Assembly (NCBI RefSeq): GCF_036370855.1
Contig: NC_088099.1
Coordinates: forward strand, 76,549,218-76,613,217
Direction: 5' to 3'
From: Dromaius novaehollandiae
Taxonomy: Eukaryota > Chordata > Aves > Casuariiformes > Dromaiidae
DNA: 64,000 nucleotides
The translations under genes and the position numbers were made by a program. The stretch's first letter is position 1. Every line of letters begins with the position of its first letter. The notes below the pieces were generated by a model. The model searched no databases and was not told where the DNA came from. It saw nothing but the letters and a program-made list of their open reading frames with translations. Below are positions 28,301-36,055 of this stretch, piece by piece.

Positions 28301-31300
28301 TTCCCTGACCATTTGGGGCTGACTGATCAACCTGCAGATAAGTCAAATCTCCTGAAAGTTTGCTGACAGCATGAAGAACAGCAAAAGTGGCTTTCATCAA
28401 CTGAATCCACAACAGATCACTTTTTGGCAGCATGTAAGGAAAAGAACTTATATTTCCATTTCAAAACACGGCTAAAACCAGTACTGACTCATTTCTAGAT
28501 CTTTTCAGGAATAACCACAAATTTGACATTTAAAGGAATGAACCGATATAAATGTTATCATTCCACCAGTGAGGCAGCTGTTTGTCCAGACTACTCCATG
28601 AAGTTGAGCACTATGTTCGCAGTATTCAGTGCCACAAAAAAGATGCCGCAAGTCACTGTGACAATTCAGTAAGGAGCAAGACTGACAACTACTGGCACAA
28701 TTATTAAGACTGATCCAACTACTATTTGTTAAAGAAGCCAAATAGTTGTCTTTTGTGGAGTTATAAGAAATGGAAGTCACTTAAGTTCCAGTATTGCCAC
28801 AGACAGTACATGGTGCTATATGAGCTCAGGAGGATTTTATAAATTTGGAATACAGGTACTGAGTCTCCCTTGTAGTAATGCTGCCACGACCATTTTCATT
28901 ACTCATGCTACTTGTCATTCTGCTTCAGAGTTTTACAACTAACAGCTGGTAACAGCTAACTTTTCTGAAAAGTGCAGAAAACATTAGCAACTGTGAGCTG
29001 ATGTACAAAGAGAATTTCTTCCTGACCATTCTTGAAAAATCAGATTTTGACTTTGATTGCACTTGGATTACCACTTTCATTGACATCGGAAATTGACTTC
29101 CACAGTTGAAGTTGAAAGATCCATTGTACTTCTGACTCTTTCTTGAGACTTCTTGTAACAAACAAAACCCAAATACTATACCAGGAATGAAGAGTCTCAC
29201 ACTTCAGGTAAGAAACTTATTCTCTGTCCTGAGCCATATGTTGCAAGCAAGTTACAACAGCTGTTTTTGAGTTAAGATTATGAAAAGTTAGGGTTACTTT
29301 TAACAAAGTGTCTAACCTTGAGAAGCACTAACTCAAAAACCACTGCAAACCTCCCATGCACTATCATCCATAAGAGCAAGTGCATAGGATAGTTTTAACA
29401 CAATTCAAGTTCACAAGGTAGCTAACAAAACATTGTTCCACATGCATAATTAAATATTATGTAAACATCATTTAACCCTCCTTAAATATACACACTCCTG
29501 AATCCAATCAACTAGATGCTAGCAATCTATGCTTGGAAATTGTATTTACTATAACTCTTAATGCTCACACCTTAAGCAAATCCAGATTTTTTGCAAAAGA
29601 AAACTTTTACAGTTTAAGCCTCTTTGGATCATGAAGATAAGCTGCAGACCATAGGAGCACATTATATACTTCTTGGAACAAAATGTAAACAGCATAGTAG
29701 CAAGGCAAGTTTCATATAACCAAAAATCAACTATTTCAACATTCAAAGTATCAAAACAAAAACATCCAATTAATATGCTTTTCCAGCACGGCTGATCTTA
29801 ATGCCATACCAATGAACAAAACTGCCTGTACATCAGGTGTTTTCAACCACAGGTTCTAAATTATGATAACCAGGGGGAAGACATATAGCAGAAAAGAGAA
29901 CAGAGAATGAAAACGAAGACTAACAACTCTCATTACAGGTCAGGATATTTATTCTTTGTAATGAGGTTGCAAAGTCTCAAATCTAGATTCTTTTTCTTTT
30001 GGAACACAGGAGGCATTTCTACCCTCCTGAGATACACTGGGAACGACAGGAACCTTGCATCCTTGTTGGAGCCCGAACAGTCTTCACTGTGCTTCATACA
30101 CAGCTCACAGAATAGAGATGTAACACCACTTTTCTGCTGGTGAAATATCTGCAAAGGACTGTTCTCAAAATATGCAGAAAAAGGCATTCTACGCTACGAT
30201 TTCCTCTTTAGCAAACTGTCTGAGCAATAAAGTTAAGCTGTATTGGCTAAAACAGAATAAAAATATATCATGTATACTATATTTCAGGTATATGCAATAC
30301 TTCTGCCTGGGAACTGCTGTCTCAAAAGGTCTGGCTCTTTACTCATCTGCACGAAACCTTTCATTCAATATATTCCCCCACTGCTTTTTCAGACTTGTTA
30401 CAATGAAAAGCATTAGTAAGCTCATGCAAATCATAGTGTTTTCTAAACAGTTTAACATTCAACAATTTTTCAAAGTATGTAATACAAAGTCAACATCAAT
30501 TTCCTATGAAGGCTATTTTGTCTAAGTTAATTTTCCTCCCATTATTAACCATTCAACAACAAATCCACAAAACCCAACAGTATGCAACTATATAGAGGTC
30601 ATAAGATACTCAAGTACAAGATATACACAGCCCTGGATTGTGGTTATCCCTATCCCACAAACTTATTTTTATATGTATACACACATGTAGAAACCATCAT
30701 CTTGAAGAACACTGAAGTCAGCGACAAATACAAACTCTTGGCACAAAAAAGGACCAGCTCTCAGGGATAGCATGTAGATGAATTCTAAACAGGTATACCA
30801 GGCAGAATTAAAACATTACCTAATATTTTGTCAATTAAGCACCCAAAGACTTGTTTGAGAACTTCCATGCTTAAGTTTCACATATCAAAAAATAGAAATG
30901 AAATCTACTTTACCTAATCAGATAATTAATCTAATAATCTATTCTTAGATTAAAGCAACTGCTCCAAATACTGTTAGGAAAAAAGCTGCTAAGCCTTTAC
31001 AGCAATTTCAAATGCAAATCGAAAAAGCTTCAAAAACAAAATCCAAAATAGTAACACACTAGGAAAAAAGTCACTGCACAGACTGAACATTTACCTGAAA
31101 CGTTTTAAAATTACATCTGATTTTATGAAGCAACATGTCATCTAGTCTATTCCTATCTCTCAAAAATCTTTAATGCATCCATCCAATGGGTGATAGAGCA
31201 TTCAGCCTGCAAGTTGCCAATAAAGATAGAAAACAAAAACTCAGCACTTACTTTCCTGTAAAAATGCAGATTCAGCTTAACACACCAAGTCGCTTAACAC

Positions 31301-34300
31301 ACCAACCTCCCATACAGCCAAAGCAATTCAATAGGTTTTAAGTCTGGGCTTATGCTCTATTAATGAAACCAAAAAAATACTCTGAACAAAAGTAAAATTT
31401 CTATTCAACTGTTAATGAAACTGGGTAGGATGCTTAGGCTTCCCATGAAGATATTGAGATTATTTTGTTGCATATTATTTACATATTCCCCTCCTGCAGC
31501 ATCTCTCAAGAACAGTGTATGATCTAGGTGCTATCAGTTCAAATGCACAGGGTGAGAATCAGATTGAGGGGCGGGGGGGATTAAATCTCTTTAGCTCATC
31601 AGAAGCAACATTCCTGAAGCTTGTGTCAAGTGAAAAGTTGACAAACACAGATGTTTTTATTCTTTGATTATACATAGGTCACTAAAGAAAAAAAATCAGG
31701 CTAGGTATTACAGAAGCAATGTGTTCAACACAGTTTACCTAAAAAGTACGCTTAGAAGTTCGGGAAGCAGCATCTTTCTAACAGCAGCATCAGAATGCAG
31801 AATTTATTTCTAATTAGTAATACAGAAATAAGGGTGAGGAAAGCAATCAACATAGAGACAAAACCTTACTGTATCCAGAAGTAATCTAGATAAATATCTT
31901 TGGTTATTCCTGATTTGGGTAGGTACCCAACAACTCAGTTAACCAAAAGCAATACAAAATCCATATACACGAAGTCAACTGAAGTATTCCTACAGATCTG
32001 TTACAATGTCAAGCTTAACTAGTGCAGCTCCTCTTAAAATAATATGTTTTACTTCGAATAGCTACAGGAAGCGCAGGCAAATGAAATTAGAATCATTTCA
32101 CACATGTAGCAATTCTTTTCACCTTTTTCTTGGGGTGTTCCACAGTGACTGTACTCCCACTGAGGAGCAGTCACTTCTTATGCTTTTGAAATTTTCTCCA
32201 CTGGAAGACAAACACATTTACCACTGTCATTTTAAAAACAAATAGGTAGCCAAAGGAGATAGGTGACTTGACCAAATTCATAAAAGATGGCTGGAGGATT
32301 GGCTAGTGCTGTGATTTAGGTAAAGAACTTGATCTTCTTTTCCTTTTGTTATGCTGTCAGGACAACCACCTTTGGTCTTGTTTCAAGTATGAAGAACTCA
32401 CCTGGTAAGGACCATAAACTACACTCCACTCACTACCAACATCTAGCCTGTATTGAGAAAGAGCATAAGCTCAGGACTTTTACAGTTGCTTCAGACTTGA
32501 AGATACATAAACTTCTTGTGATAGATGAATGAATTCTGACCTCTTGCAGCTAAAACATACAAGAGATTTCGTAACTTAAAGTGAAGAATTAAAGGTAACT
32601 GGAAACAACAATGATGCAATCTTGAAGAGTTATTCCTACAGAATGCAGTCATGTGAACATCAGTACTAATACGCAACCTCTAACAAGTGTCCAGTTTTGA
32701 ACTGCCTGAATCTTATCCATGATAAGTTTACAGCCCTTCATTAGATAAACTCAAGAGAGTTTGAAGAAGGATAGTCAAAATAATCTAGCTTGCATTGATT
32801 CTAAAGATTGAAACAGAAGGAAAATACATCACAGTTTTGCTAAGAAAAAAATCACTGGTTTTTCACTTTAAAAGGGAGAAACAGGAATTGCTATGGAAGT
32901 TAGCTACAAAATAAAAAGAAACAACCATGTAACTAGAAGAACTTCTTGCATCAGCAAGAACCGTTTGGTAGGGCATGAAAAATACCAGGGAACTGCACAT
33001 TTCTGTTGGATCAATAGAGAACAATAATCCTGGGGAAAAAAGTGTTTGGAAAAAATGGAGCCATTGACTTAAATAAGAGTCAATACTATTAAACAACTGC
33101 TTAGCAAACAGGTAAGGGAATGCTACTAATCAAGTCTTAAAAACTGAGAGGTGGGGAGACACCCTTCATCTACAAGGGAAAGAAAAAGATCACACAAATA
33201 CTTGAGAAAGACAGTATTGTGCTTAGTCTTTAGTGTTCCAAGAAGAATAAAATGTCATTAAGAAAACAGAGCTGGCAGCCATAGTAACACAAACAATCCA
33301 ATCTCAACAATCCTAAATTACAGAGGAAAGCATGGACAACTGACTGCGCCTCAAAACTTTGCTGACTGAGAAGGTGAAGTTTAAAAAAGAAAAAAACCAA
33401 ACAAAAATTGATTGTTAGGCAATCAGGAGCCAAAAATCTCTCTTCTCAGACTCACAGTAAATTGTCTACTGATACATACAAGCAAAAACAGTAAAACTAG
33501 AAGTTGCTTTTGAGATACTTCAAACAAATAGAACCATGTGGTATGTAGTTATGCCTACTAAACTGCTGTAGGCAGTTATTCAATTAGGAAATGATGTTAC
33601 CATACATTAAAAAATTCAAATTCCAAATAAGCTATTTTTTAGTTTACATAATGCAAATACAGGTCGGTACTAACCAAAATACAAGTCAGTTATGTGGACT
33701 TTGAACGCAGAACAGTATTTTTATCAAATACATTCAAACCTGAAATTTCCATTCTTTCACTTCCTGCAATGTCTGTGTAATTTAAACATTAACCTACAGC
33801 TAGCACACTTAAGCTTACCATCATGGTTACTGTACCTTTCAACAGCTACATGTTGTACAAAACAGTTATGAGATTACCACCTCAAAATCTTTTCTTGAGA
33901 CTTTTCAAGCAAATTGGTGTTACAGATCTACCAATGAGTTACAAAAGCACTTGAAGACATGCAAAATCAATTACTCAATTTTACAAGAATTCCAGATTTA
34001 TGATTAAATTTGCATATATGCACACAATATGGGAAAAGGTTACCTTTCTATGCTTTGCACCACGATAGTGTGACTGAAGACTTATAGAACTCATACATGG
34101 AACTTTACAAACCTAAAAAGATAAATTGAAAACATTTTCAGTTCTGCTATTACTGATCAACTACAAAATATCTGTAAGAACTGGAAACAAACCCATGTCT
34201 ACAGCAAGAATTCTCAAGGTTTTCTTTTGCTTAAGCAGCACAAGTTGCATGAAATTTAGAACAACAGGACACCACTAACATGACCAGAAGTAGCGTGCGC

Positions 34301-35134
34301 CATACCTGTAAGTGATACTTGAATACATCTTTAAAAACAACAAGTGGTATGAACCTTTTAAGAGCCTCTCCTTCACTGCTCCCTACAGTTTCTGGATTCT
34401 TAGCTTTCTAAACATCTCTGCACTGGAAAGCCAACAGAAAGAGACGATCATACAGTGCTTAGGAGAGACAGAACTATATTCTAGAATCACTGCAACTTCA
34501 TTCATTGTTACATCAAAGGGATCAAAGAAACAATGCAGGAAGTCATCTGCACTCCATTAGGAATAACAGACATACATATACAGTCAGATCAATATAAGAT
34601 ACAGATCTACAGGTATTTCTTACTATCTTCAACTAAAATACTAATACACACTTGTACTGTCTACTCTTCTTGATCTACTGCCCCACATATTTAACAGGCC
34701 AGACAAACCCACTAGAATAACACATGATTTACAAAAACGTAGCATACTATGACTCAGAGTTTCATCCTCTACAGATGAGAGCGCCTTTAAAACTGCCATA
34801 AAAACCTAACAGAGATTTAAAAGCTAGCAAGTAAGGACCATAACACTACATTTGTGACAGCTCAATTCACCACATCATAGACAACTACCTCTTAGACGGG
34901 CTACCCAAGTTCTTCTCCACATTAACAGCATCTCTCAAATACAAGTTTGCTGCACCGCAGTTAAGTTAATAACACACAAATTTCTATGAGTATAGTCTTT
35001 AATACCATAATCCTGTATTTTAGCCTATATTCTGAAGAGATATCAAGAAATTTACTCACTTCACAATAGTATATTTTTTTTTCAGATTGCAGTTTAGCAT
35101 CTTCTGGCTTAACTTCTTCATTTACAGTGCTCAT
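1330..35134 (-). CDS. Two-zinc-finger (matrin/U1-type) protein, 17 coding exons, 620 aa, complete
   Basis: I rebuilt this gene by joining 17 minus-strand exons with AG/GT borders. Lengths 75+69+35+50+34+53+78+137+120+31+22+25+39+102+106+831+56 = 1863 nt, exactly 620 codons plus stop, with every junction phase compatible. Zinc finger 1 is residues 24-46 (C24, C27, H40, H46; C-x2-C-x12-H-x5-H). Zinc finger 2 is residues 151-172 (C151, C154, H166, H172; C-x2-C-x11-H-x5-H). Residues 230-240 hold a basic patch (SKKKARW) that could be a nuclear signal. Residues 327-565 are rich in Ser, Tyr, Asn and Gly and look disordered. Residues 570-615 look helical and leucine-rich. Fingers with this spacing in other families bind double-stranded RNA or act in splicing, so a nuclear RNA-binding role is a guess. 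I do not recognise the gene. A CpG-island promoter lies just upstream. Exon 3 is the least certain part. Confidence 0.85.
2184..3014 (-). CDS. Zinc-finger gene, exon 16 (large, Ser/Tyr/Asn-rich)
   Basis: 831 nt, acceptor ttttctctcag and donor CAAA|gtaaga. It encodes residues 327-602. Most of it is low complexity (Ser, Tyr, Gly, Asn) and probably disordered. The last 33 residues ([27 protein letters not shown]) look folded. If the donor is not used, the frame runs ten residues into the intron and stops at 2152. Confidence 0.93.
4385..4490 (-). CDS. Zinc-finger gene, exon 15
   Basis: 106 nt, acceptor attctctag and donor AGAG|gtaatt, encoding residues 291-325 ([23 protein letters not shown]) plus one base that completes Gly326. 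Confidence 0.85.
6052..6153 (-). CDS. Zinc-finger gene, exon 14
   Basis: 102 nt, acceptor attcaacag and donor GCAGCA|gtaagt, encoding residues 257-290 ([25 protein letters not shown]) in phase 0. The segment is predicted strand then helix and resembles no family I can name. Confidence 0.88.
7489..7527 (-). CDS. Zinc-finger gene, exon 13
   Basis: 39 nt, acceptor ttcctacag and donor TTCTTG|gtatgt, encoding [13 protein letters not shown] in phase 0. Confidence 0.82.
9733..9757 (-). CDS. Zinc-finger gene, exon 12 (25-nt microexon)
   Basis: 25 nt, acceptor ctttttaag and donor GTGAG|gtatgt, encoding (R)WEDDYKRE. The phase matches on both sides. Confidence 0.78.
10384..10405 (-). CDS. Zinc-finger gene, exon 11 (22-nt microexon)
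   Basis: 22 nt, acceptor attttctag and donor CAAG|gtgagg, encoding (P)LSKKKA plus two bases. It supplies the basic patch. It is recognised only because the flanking frames need exactly this phase. Confidence 0.75.
11281..14270 (-). mobile_element. Degenerate CR1 LINE, antisense, split by a later CR1
   Basis: Read on the minus strand, 14270-13800 matches the endonuclease part (tract corresponding to LLDLL around 13850), 12760-12260 the reverse transcriptase part (tract for 'cagagggacctcagcaagct' near 12340), and 12060-11610 the C-terminal part. The tail 'gatgacctccagaggtccc' sits near 11330-11285. Frames are broken throughout and the stretch 11345-11600 is poorly recognisable. A younger CR1 interrupts it at 12946-13350. 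It lies in the zinc-finger gene's intron 10. Confidence 0.8.
12946..13350 (+). mobile_element. CR1 LINE 3' fragment nested in the antisense CR1
   Basis: It runs from 'ggggactggagcatc' to 'accattctgtgat' in the sense direction and includes the C-terminal reverse-transcriptase tail (frame 13088-13276: [20 protein letters not shown]). It is 5'-truncated, as usual for CR1. The antisense copy resumes directly after it (gctgttat | acctacagaagcc). Confidence 0.92.
14271..16338 (-). other. Intron 10 remainder, nothing recognised
   Basis: AT-rich intron between the CR1 cluster and exon 10. I see no exon with matching phase and no repeat I can name. Confidence 0.6.
16339..16369 (-). CDS. Zinc-finger gene, exon 10 (31-nt microexon)
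   Basis: 31 nt, acceptor cttcctag and donor TCAC|gtaagt, encoding [10 protein letters not shown] plus one base. Its phase fits exons 9 and 11. Confidence 0.8.
16948..17067 (-). CDS. Zinc-finger gene, exon 9
   Basis: 120 nt, acceptor tatcaacag and donor AAG|gtaatt, phase 0 at both ends. It encodes residues 178-217 ([22 protein letters not shown]), a strongly charged helical segment that continues from finger 2. Confidence 0.9.
17656..17792 (-). CDS. Zinc-finger gene, exon 8 (finger 2)
   Basis: 137 nt, acceptor ctttcacag and donor CTT|gtgagt. It encodes residues 133-177 with the complete second finger ([15 protein letters not shown], then RRAYL). The HxxxxxH spacing of five and the tract after it resemble matrin-type fingers. 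Confidence 0.92.
17793..22489 (-). other. Introns 6 and 7 of the zinc-finger gene
   Basis: Apart from exon 7 (19233-19310), this is intron. It contains an A-run followed by G-runs at about 19569-19597. No other structure is seen. Confidence 0.6.
19233..19310 (-). CDS. Zinc-finger gene, exon 7
   Basis: 78 nt, acceptor aactgtag and donor GTTG|gtatgt, encoding residues 107-131 ([18 protein letters not shown].. REEPLV) plus one base. It leads directly into the GLEHVVE stretch before finger 2. Confidence 0.85.
22490..23470 (+). mobile_element. CR1 LINE fragment (reverse transcriptase end and 3' tail)
   Basis: Sense tracts include 'gtaccccagggagcaattcc' (GVPQGS motif region) near 22600, 'gttctgcacctgg' near 22798, and a decayed 3' end 'gattagataacctcaagcaa' near 23433. 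Stops and frameshifts are frequent, so it is inactive. Confidence 0.8.
23471..27875 (-). other. Introns 5 and 6, partly of unknown origin
   Basis: Apart from exon 6 (24283-24335), no coding exon. From about 24900 to 27500 both strands have scattered open frames up to 132 codons, without recognisable domains and not phase-compatible with the gene. It could be a very old repeat or chance. Confidence 0.5.
24283..24335 (-). CDS. Zinc-finger gene, exon 6
   Basis: 53 nt, acceptor gcattacag and donor AAAG|gtaatg, encoding [17 protein letters not shown], an amphipathic helix. Only one frame is open, and it joins exon 7 through G|TG (Val). Confidence 0.8.
27876..27909 (-). CDS. Zinc-finger gene, exon 5
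   Basis: 34 nt, acceptor ..aattaaag and donor CTGTT|gtaagt (strong), encoding (E)[10 protein letters not shown] plus two bases. The phase links exon 4 (G|AA gives Glu) to exon 6 (TT|G gives Leu). Confidence 0.65.
30820..30869 (-). CDS. Zinc-finger gene, exon 4
   Basis: 50 nt, acceptor cttaag|C and donor TTAG|gtaatg, encoding [16 protein letters not shown] plus one base. The peptide looks helical. The polypyrimidine tract is modest (tctattttttg), but both phases match the neighbouring exons. Confidence 0.65.
31739..31773 (-). CDS. Zinc-finger gene, exon 3 (tentative acceptor)
   Basis: 35 nt encoding [11 protein letters not shown] plus two bases; the donor is AG|gtaaac. The phase fits exon 2 only if the acceptor is ..ttagaaag at 31774. 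A better-looking acceptor four bases upstream (ctgttag, exon start 31777) would break the frame. The 3' phase fits exon 4 exactly (AG+C = Ser). Confidence 0.5.
34044..34112 (-). CDS. Zinc-finger gene, exon 2 (finger 1)
   Basis: 69 nt between tttttag and AAG|gtaacc, encoding residues 26-48. It completes finger 1 (second Cys, then H-x5-H in QSHYRGAKH). The finger is split between exons 1 and 2, right after the first cysteine. Phase 0 at both ends. Too short to stand out as an open frame. Confidence 0.85.
34113..35059 (-). other. Intron 1 of the zinc-finger gene
   Basis: 947 nt between the two halves of finger 1. It contains one AHR-type response element at 34291-34297. Nothing else is seen. 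Confidence 0.75.
34291..34297 (+). promoter_or_regulatory. Candidate xenobiotic response element (TAGCGTG)
   Basis: Matches the AHR/ARNT core TNGCGTG and is followed by the preferred C. It lies in the first intron of the zinc-finger gene. A seven-base match can occur by chance. Confidence 0.3.
35060..35134 (-). CDS. Zinc-finger gene, coding exon 1
   Basis: Start ATG is at 35134-35132 with A at -3 (Kozak-like). An upstream in-frame GTG at 35152 is not a plausible eukaryotic start. The exon encodes residues 1-25, ending IYYCE, which supplies the first cysteine of finger 1. The donor GAA|gtgagt is strong and the phase is 0. Confidence 0.85.
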
Positions 35135-35624
35135 CCTGCAAAACTGGTTCACTGCACATAGGACAAAAAGTCCACTTCTTTACATATTACTTTTCGACAA
35201 ATAACTCGGAGGCAGAGAGGGAGGAAGTGTTACTCGGGTGAATTACATAAAGTAAGTTGAGTTGTCCTTTTTCAACGCGTTTCTAGGGGAAACATAAGCT
35301 CTTTCACCACTAGAACACCCTTATGACCTTAAGCTTTCCGTAAATGTAGCCCCTCATGTTTGCCTTTCTTAAAGCACTCCACGGAAACGCCAGAGGAAAA
35401 GAGACCGCCCCCCAGGGAGCACCGCCCACCCGCCGCGCACACCCCCGGTGCTGGCATCTCCCCCCGCGAGTCGCTGAAGAAGCCGAGGTATCTCGGAGCC
35501 ACTTTCACCCGCTACCCTCCAGCGTCTGCTTCAGCGGGCAATCAGCTCAGCCCCAGCCGCGCGCACACCTGCCGGCACGTCCCTAGCGGAGCCGGGAACA
35601 ACAACCACATCCGGGACCTCCTTT

Positions 35625-35636
35625 CGTCACTTCCGC
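35625..35636 (-). promoter_or_regulatory. ETS/CRE composite site (GCGGAAGTGACG)
   Basis: On the minus strand an ETS core (CGGAAGTG) runs into a CRE half site (TGACG). This arrangement is typical of CpG-island promoters bound by GABPA and CREB/ATF. Confidence 0.6.
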
Positions 35637-35724
35637 TTCCTAAGAGCAACACCGTGACCCGCTGAAACCGAAGCACTTGGAGGAGCGTGCTCTTCCAGCA
35701 CGTGAAAGTGGCCCTTTTCAATAG

Positions 35725-35767
35725 CCAATAGGAAGAAGCTACCATGCCCTAGCCAATCAGAGGCGGG
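35725..35767. promoter_or_regulatory. Two CCAAT boxes and a GC box
   Basis: CCAAT at 35725-35729 (agccaatagg) and 35753-35757 (agccaatcag), 28 bases apart, both fitting the NF-Y consensus, then GGCGGG at 35762-35767. NF-Y pairs at about three helical turns are typical of strong constitutive promoters. Confidence 0.6.
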
Positions 35768-35799
35768 AGCAGCTGGTGCGAGATGATTTTTAAGGTGCC

Positions 35800-35806
35800 T
35801 CGCGTG
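35800..35806 (+). promoter_or_regulatory. Candidate xenobiotic response element (TCGCGTG)
   Basis: AHR/ARNT core TNGCGTG inside the CpG island, next to the CCAAT/GC boxes. The base after it (G) is not the preferred A or C. CpG-rich DNA raises the chance rate. Confidence 0.35.
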
Positions 35807-36049
35807 GCGGGCTGCTGGGGTTTGATTTTTCTCTTGTGGAGTGGTGGCAATGTGGGGTGACCGTCAGGGGTGGGCGCTCGTCGCTGGGGTGCGCGTGCGG
35901 GGACGTGCCGCCTGTCTCTCCCTCTGTCTGTGGCTTTGTTCGAGCGTGTTCGGCTGTAAACTAACCCTCCTGTCTTTATACTGGGGGCTGCCGTTGTAAA
36001 AGATGGAGGAAAAAAATAATTCTGCACGGTTTTAATTTAAATGCAAATA

Positions 36050-36055
36050 TTTATT
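36050..36055 (-). terminator. Distal AHRR poly(A) signal AATAAA
   Basis: AATAAA on the minus strand, followed 20-45 bases downstream by a T-rich tract (attttttcctcc), so cleavage is expected near 36025-36035. Other AATAAA copies on this strand, for example at 37503-37498 and near 38670 and 41830, could give shorter 3' ends. Confidence 0.5.

Larger units (their letters stand above)
27910..34043 (-). other. Introns 2-4 of the zinc-finger gene
   Basis: Apart from exons 3 and 4, this is intron. It holds an A-rich run at about 28274-28298. A possible extra 27-nt exon at 33819-33845 is discussed among the rejected items. Confidence 0.6.
35380..35960. promoter_or_regulatory. CpG-island promoter of the zinc-finger gene
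   Basis: This is the only CG-rich, CpG-dense block in the window. It lies directly upstream of the zinc-finger start codon (35134) and downstream of the AHRR poly(A) signal. No TATA box stands out. Transcription should start within it on the minus strand; start on the plus strand, giving an AHRR-antisense RNA, is possible. Confidence 0.85.

Noticed and set aside
29933-30187. Minus-strand frame with CELC and H residues resembling a finger
   Set aside because: Histidine spacing does not fit a C2H2 finger, there are no usable splice borders in phase, and it lies inside intron 4.
31093-31135. Open stretch before a gtaaat donor ([15 protein letters not shown])
   Set aside because: It is phase 0 at its end and would break the join to exon 4, and its 'catctagtcta' sequence resembles a repeat tail.
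33819-33845. A 27-nt candidate exon (LLKGTVTMM) between exons 2 and 3, with acceptor acatgtag and donor ATG|gtaagc
   Set aside because: Its phase fits (0/0), but the acceptor context is poor and it does not solve the exon 3 acceptor problem; without transcripts it is as likely chance.
35626-35660. RFX X-box-like half sites near 'gagcaacaccgtgacc'
   Set aside because: The two halves do not fit the consensus spacing and bases.
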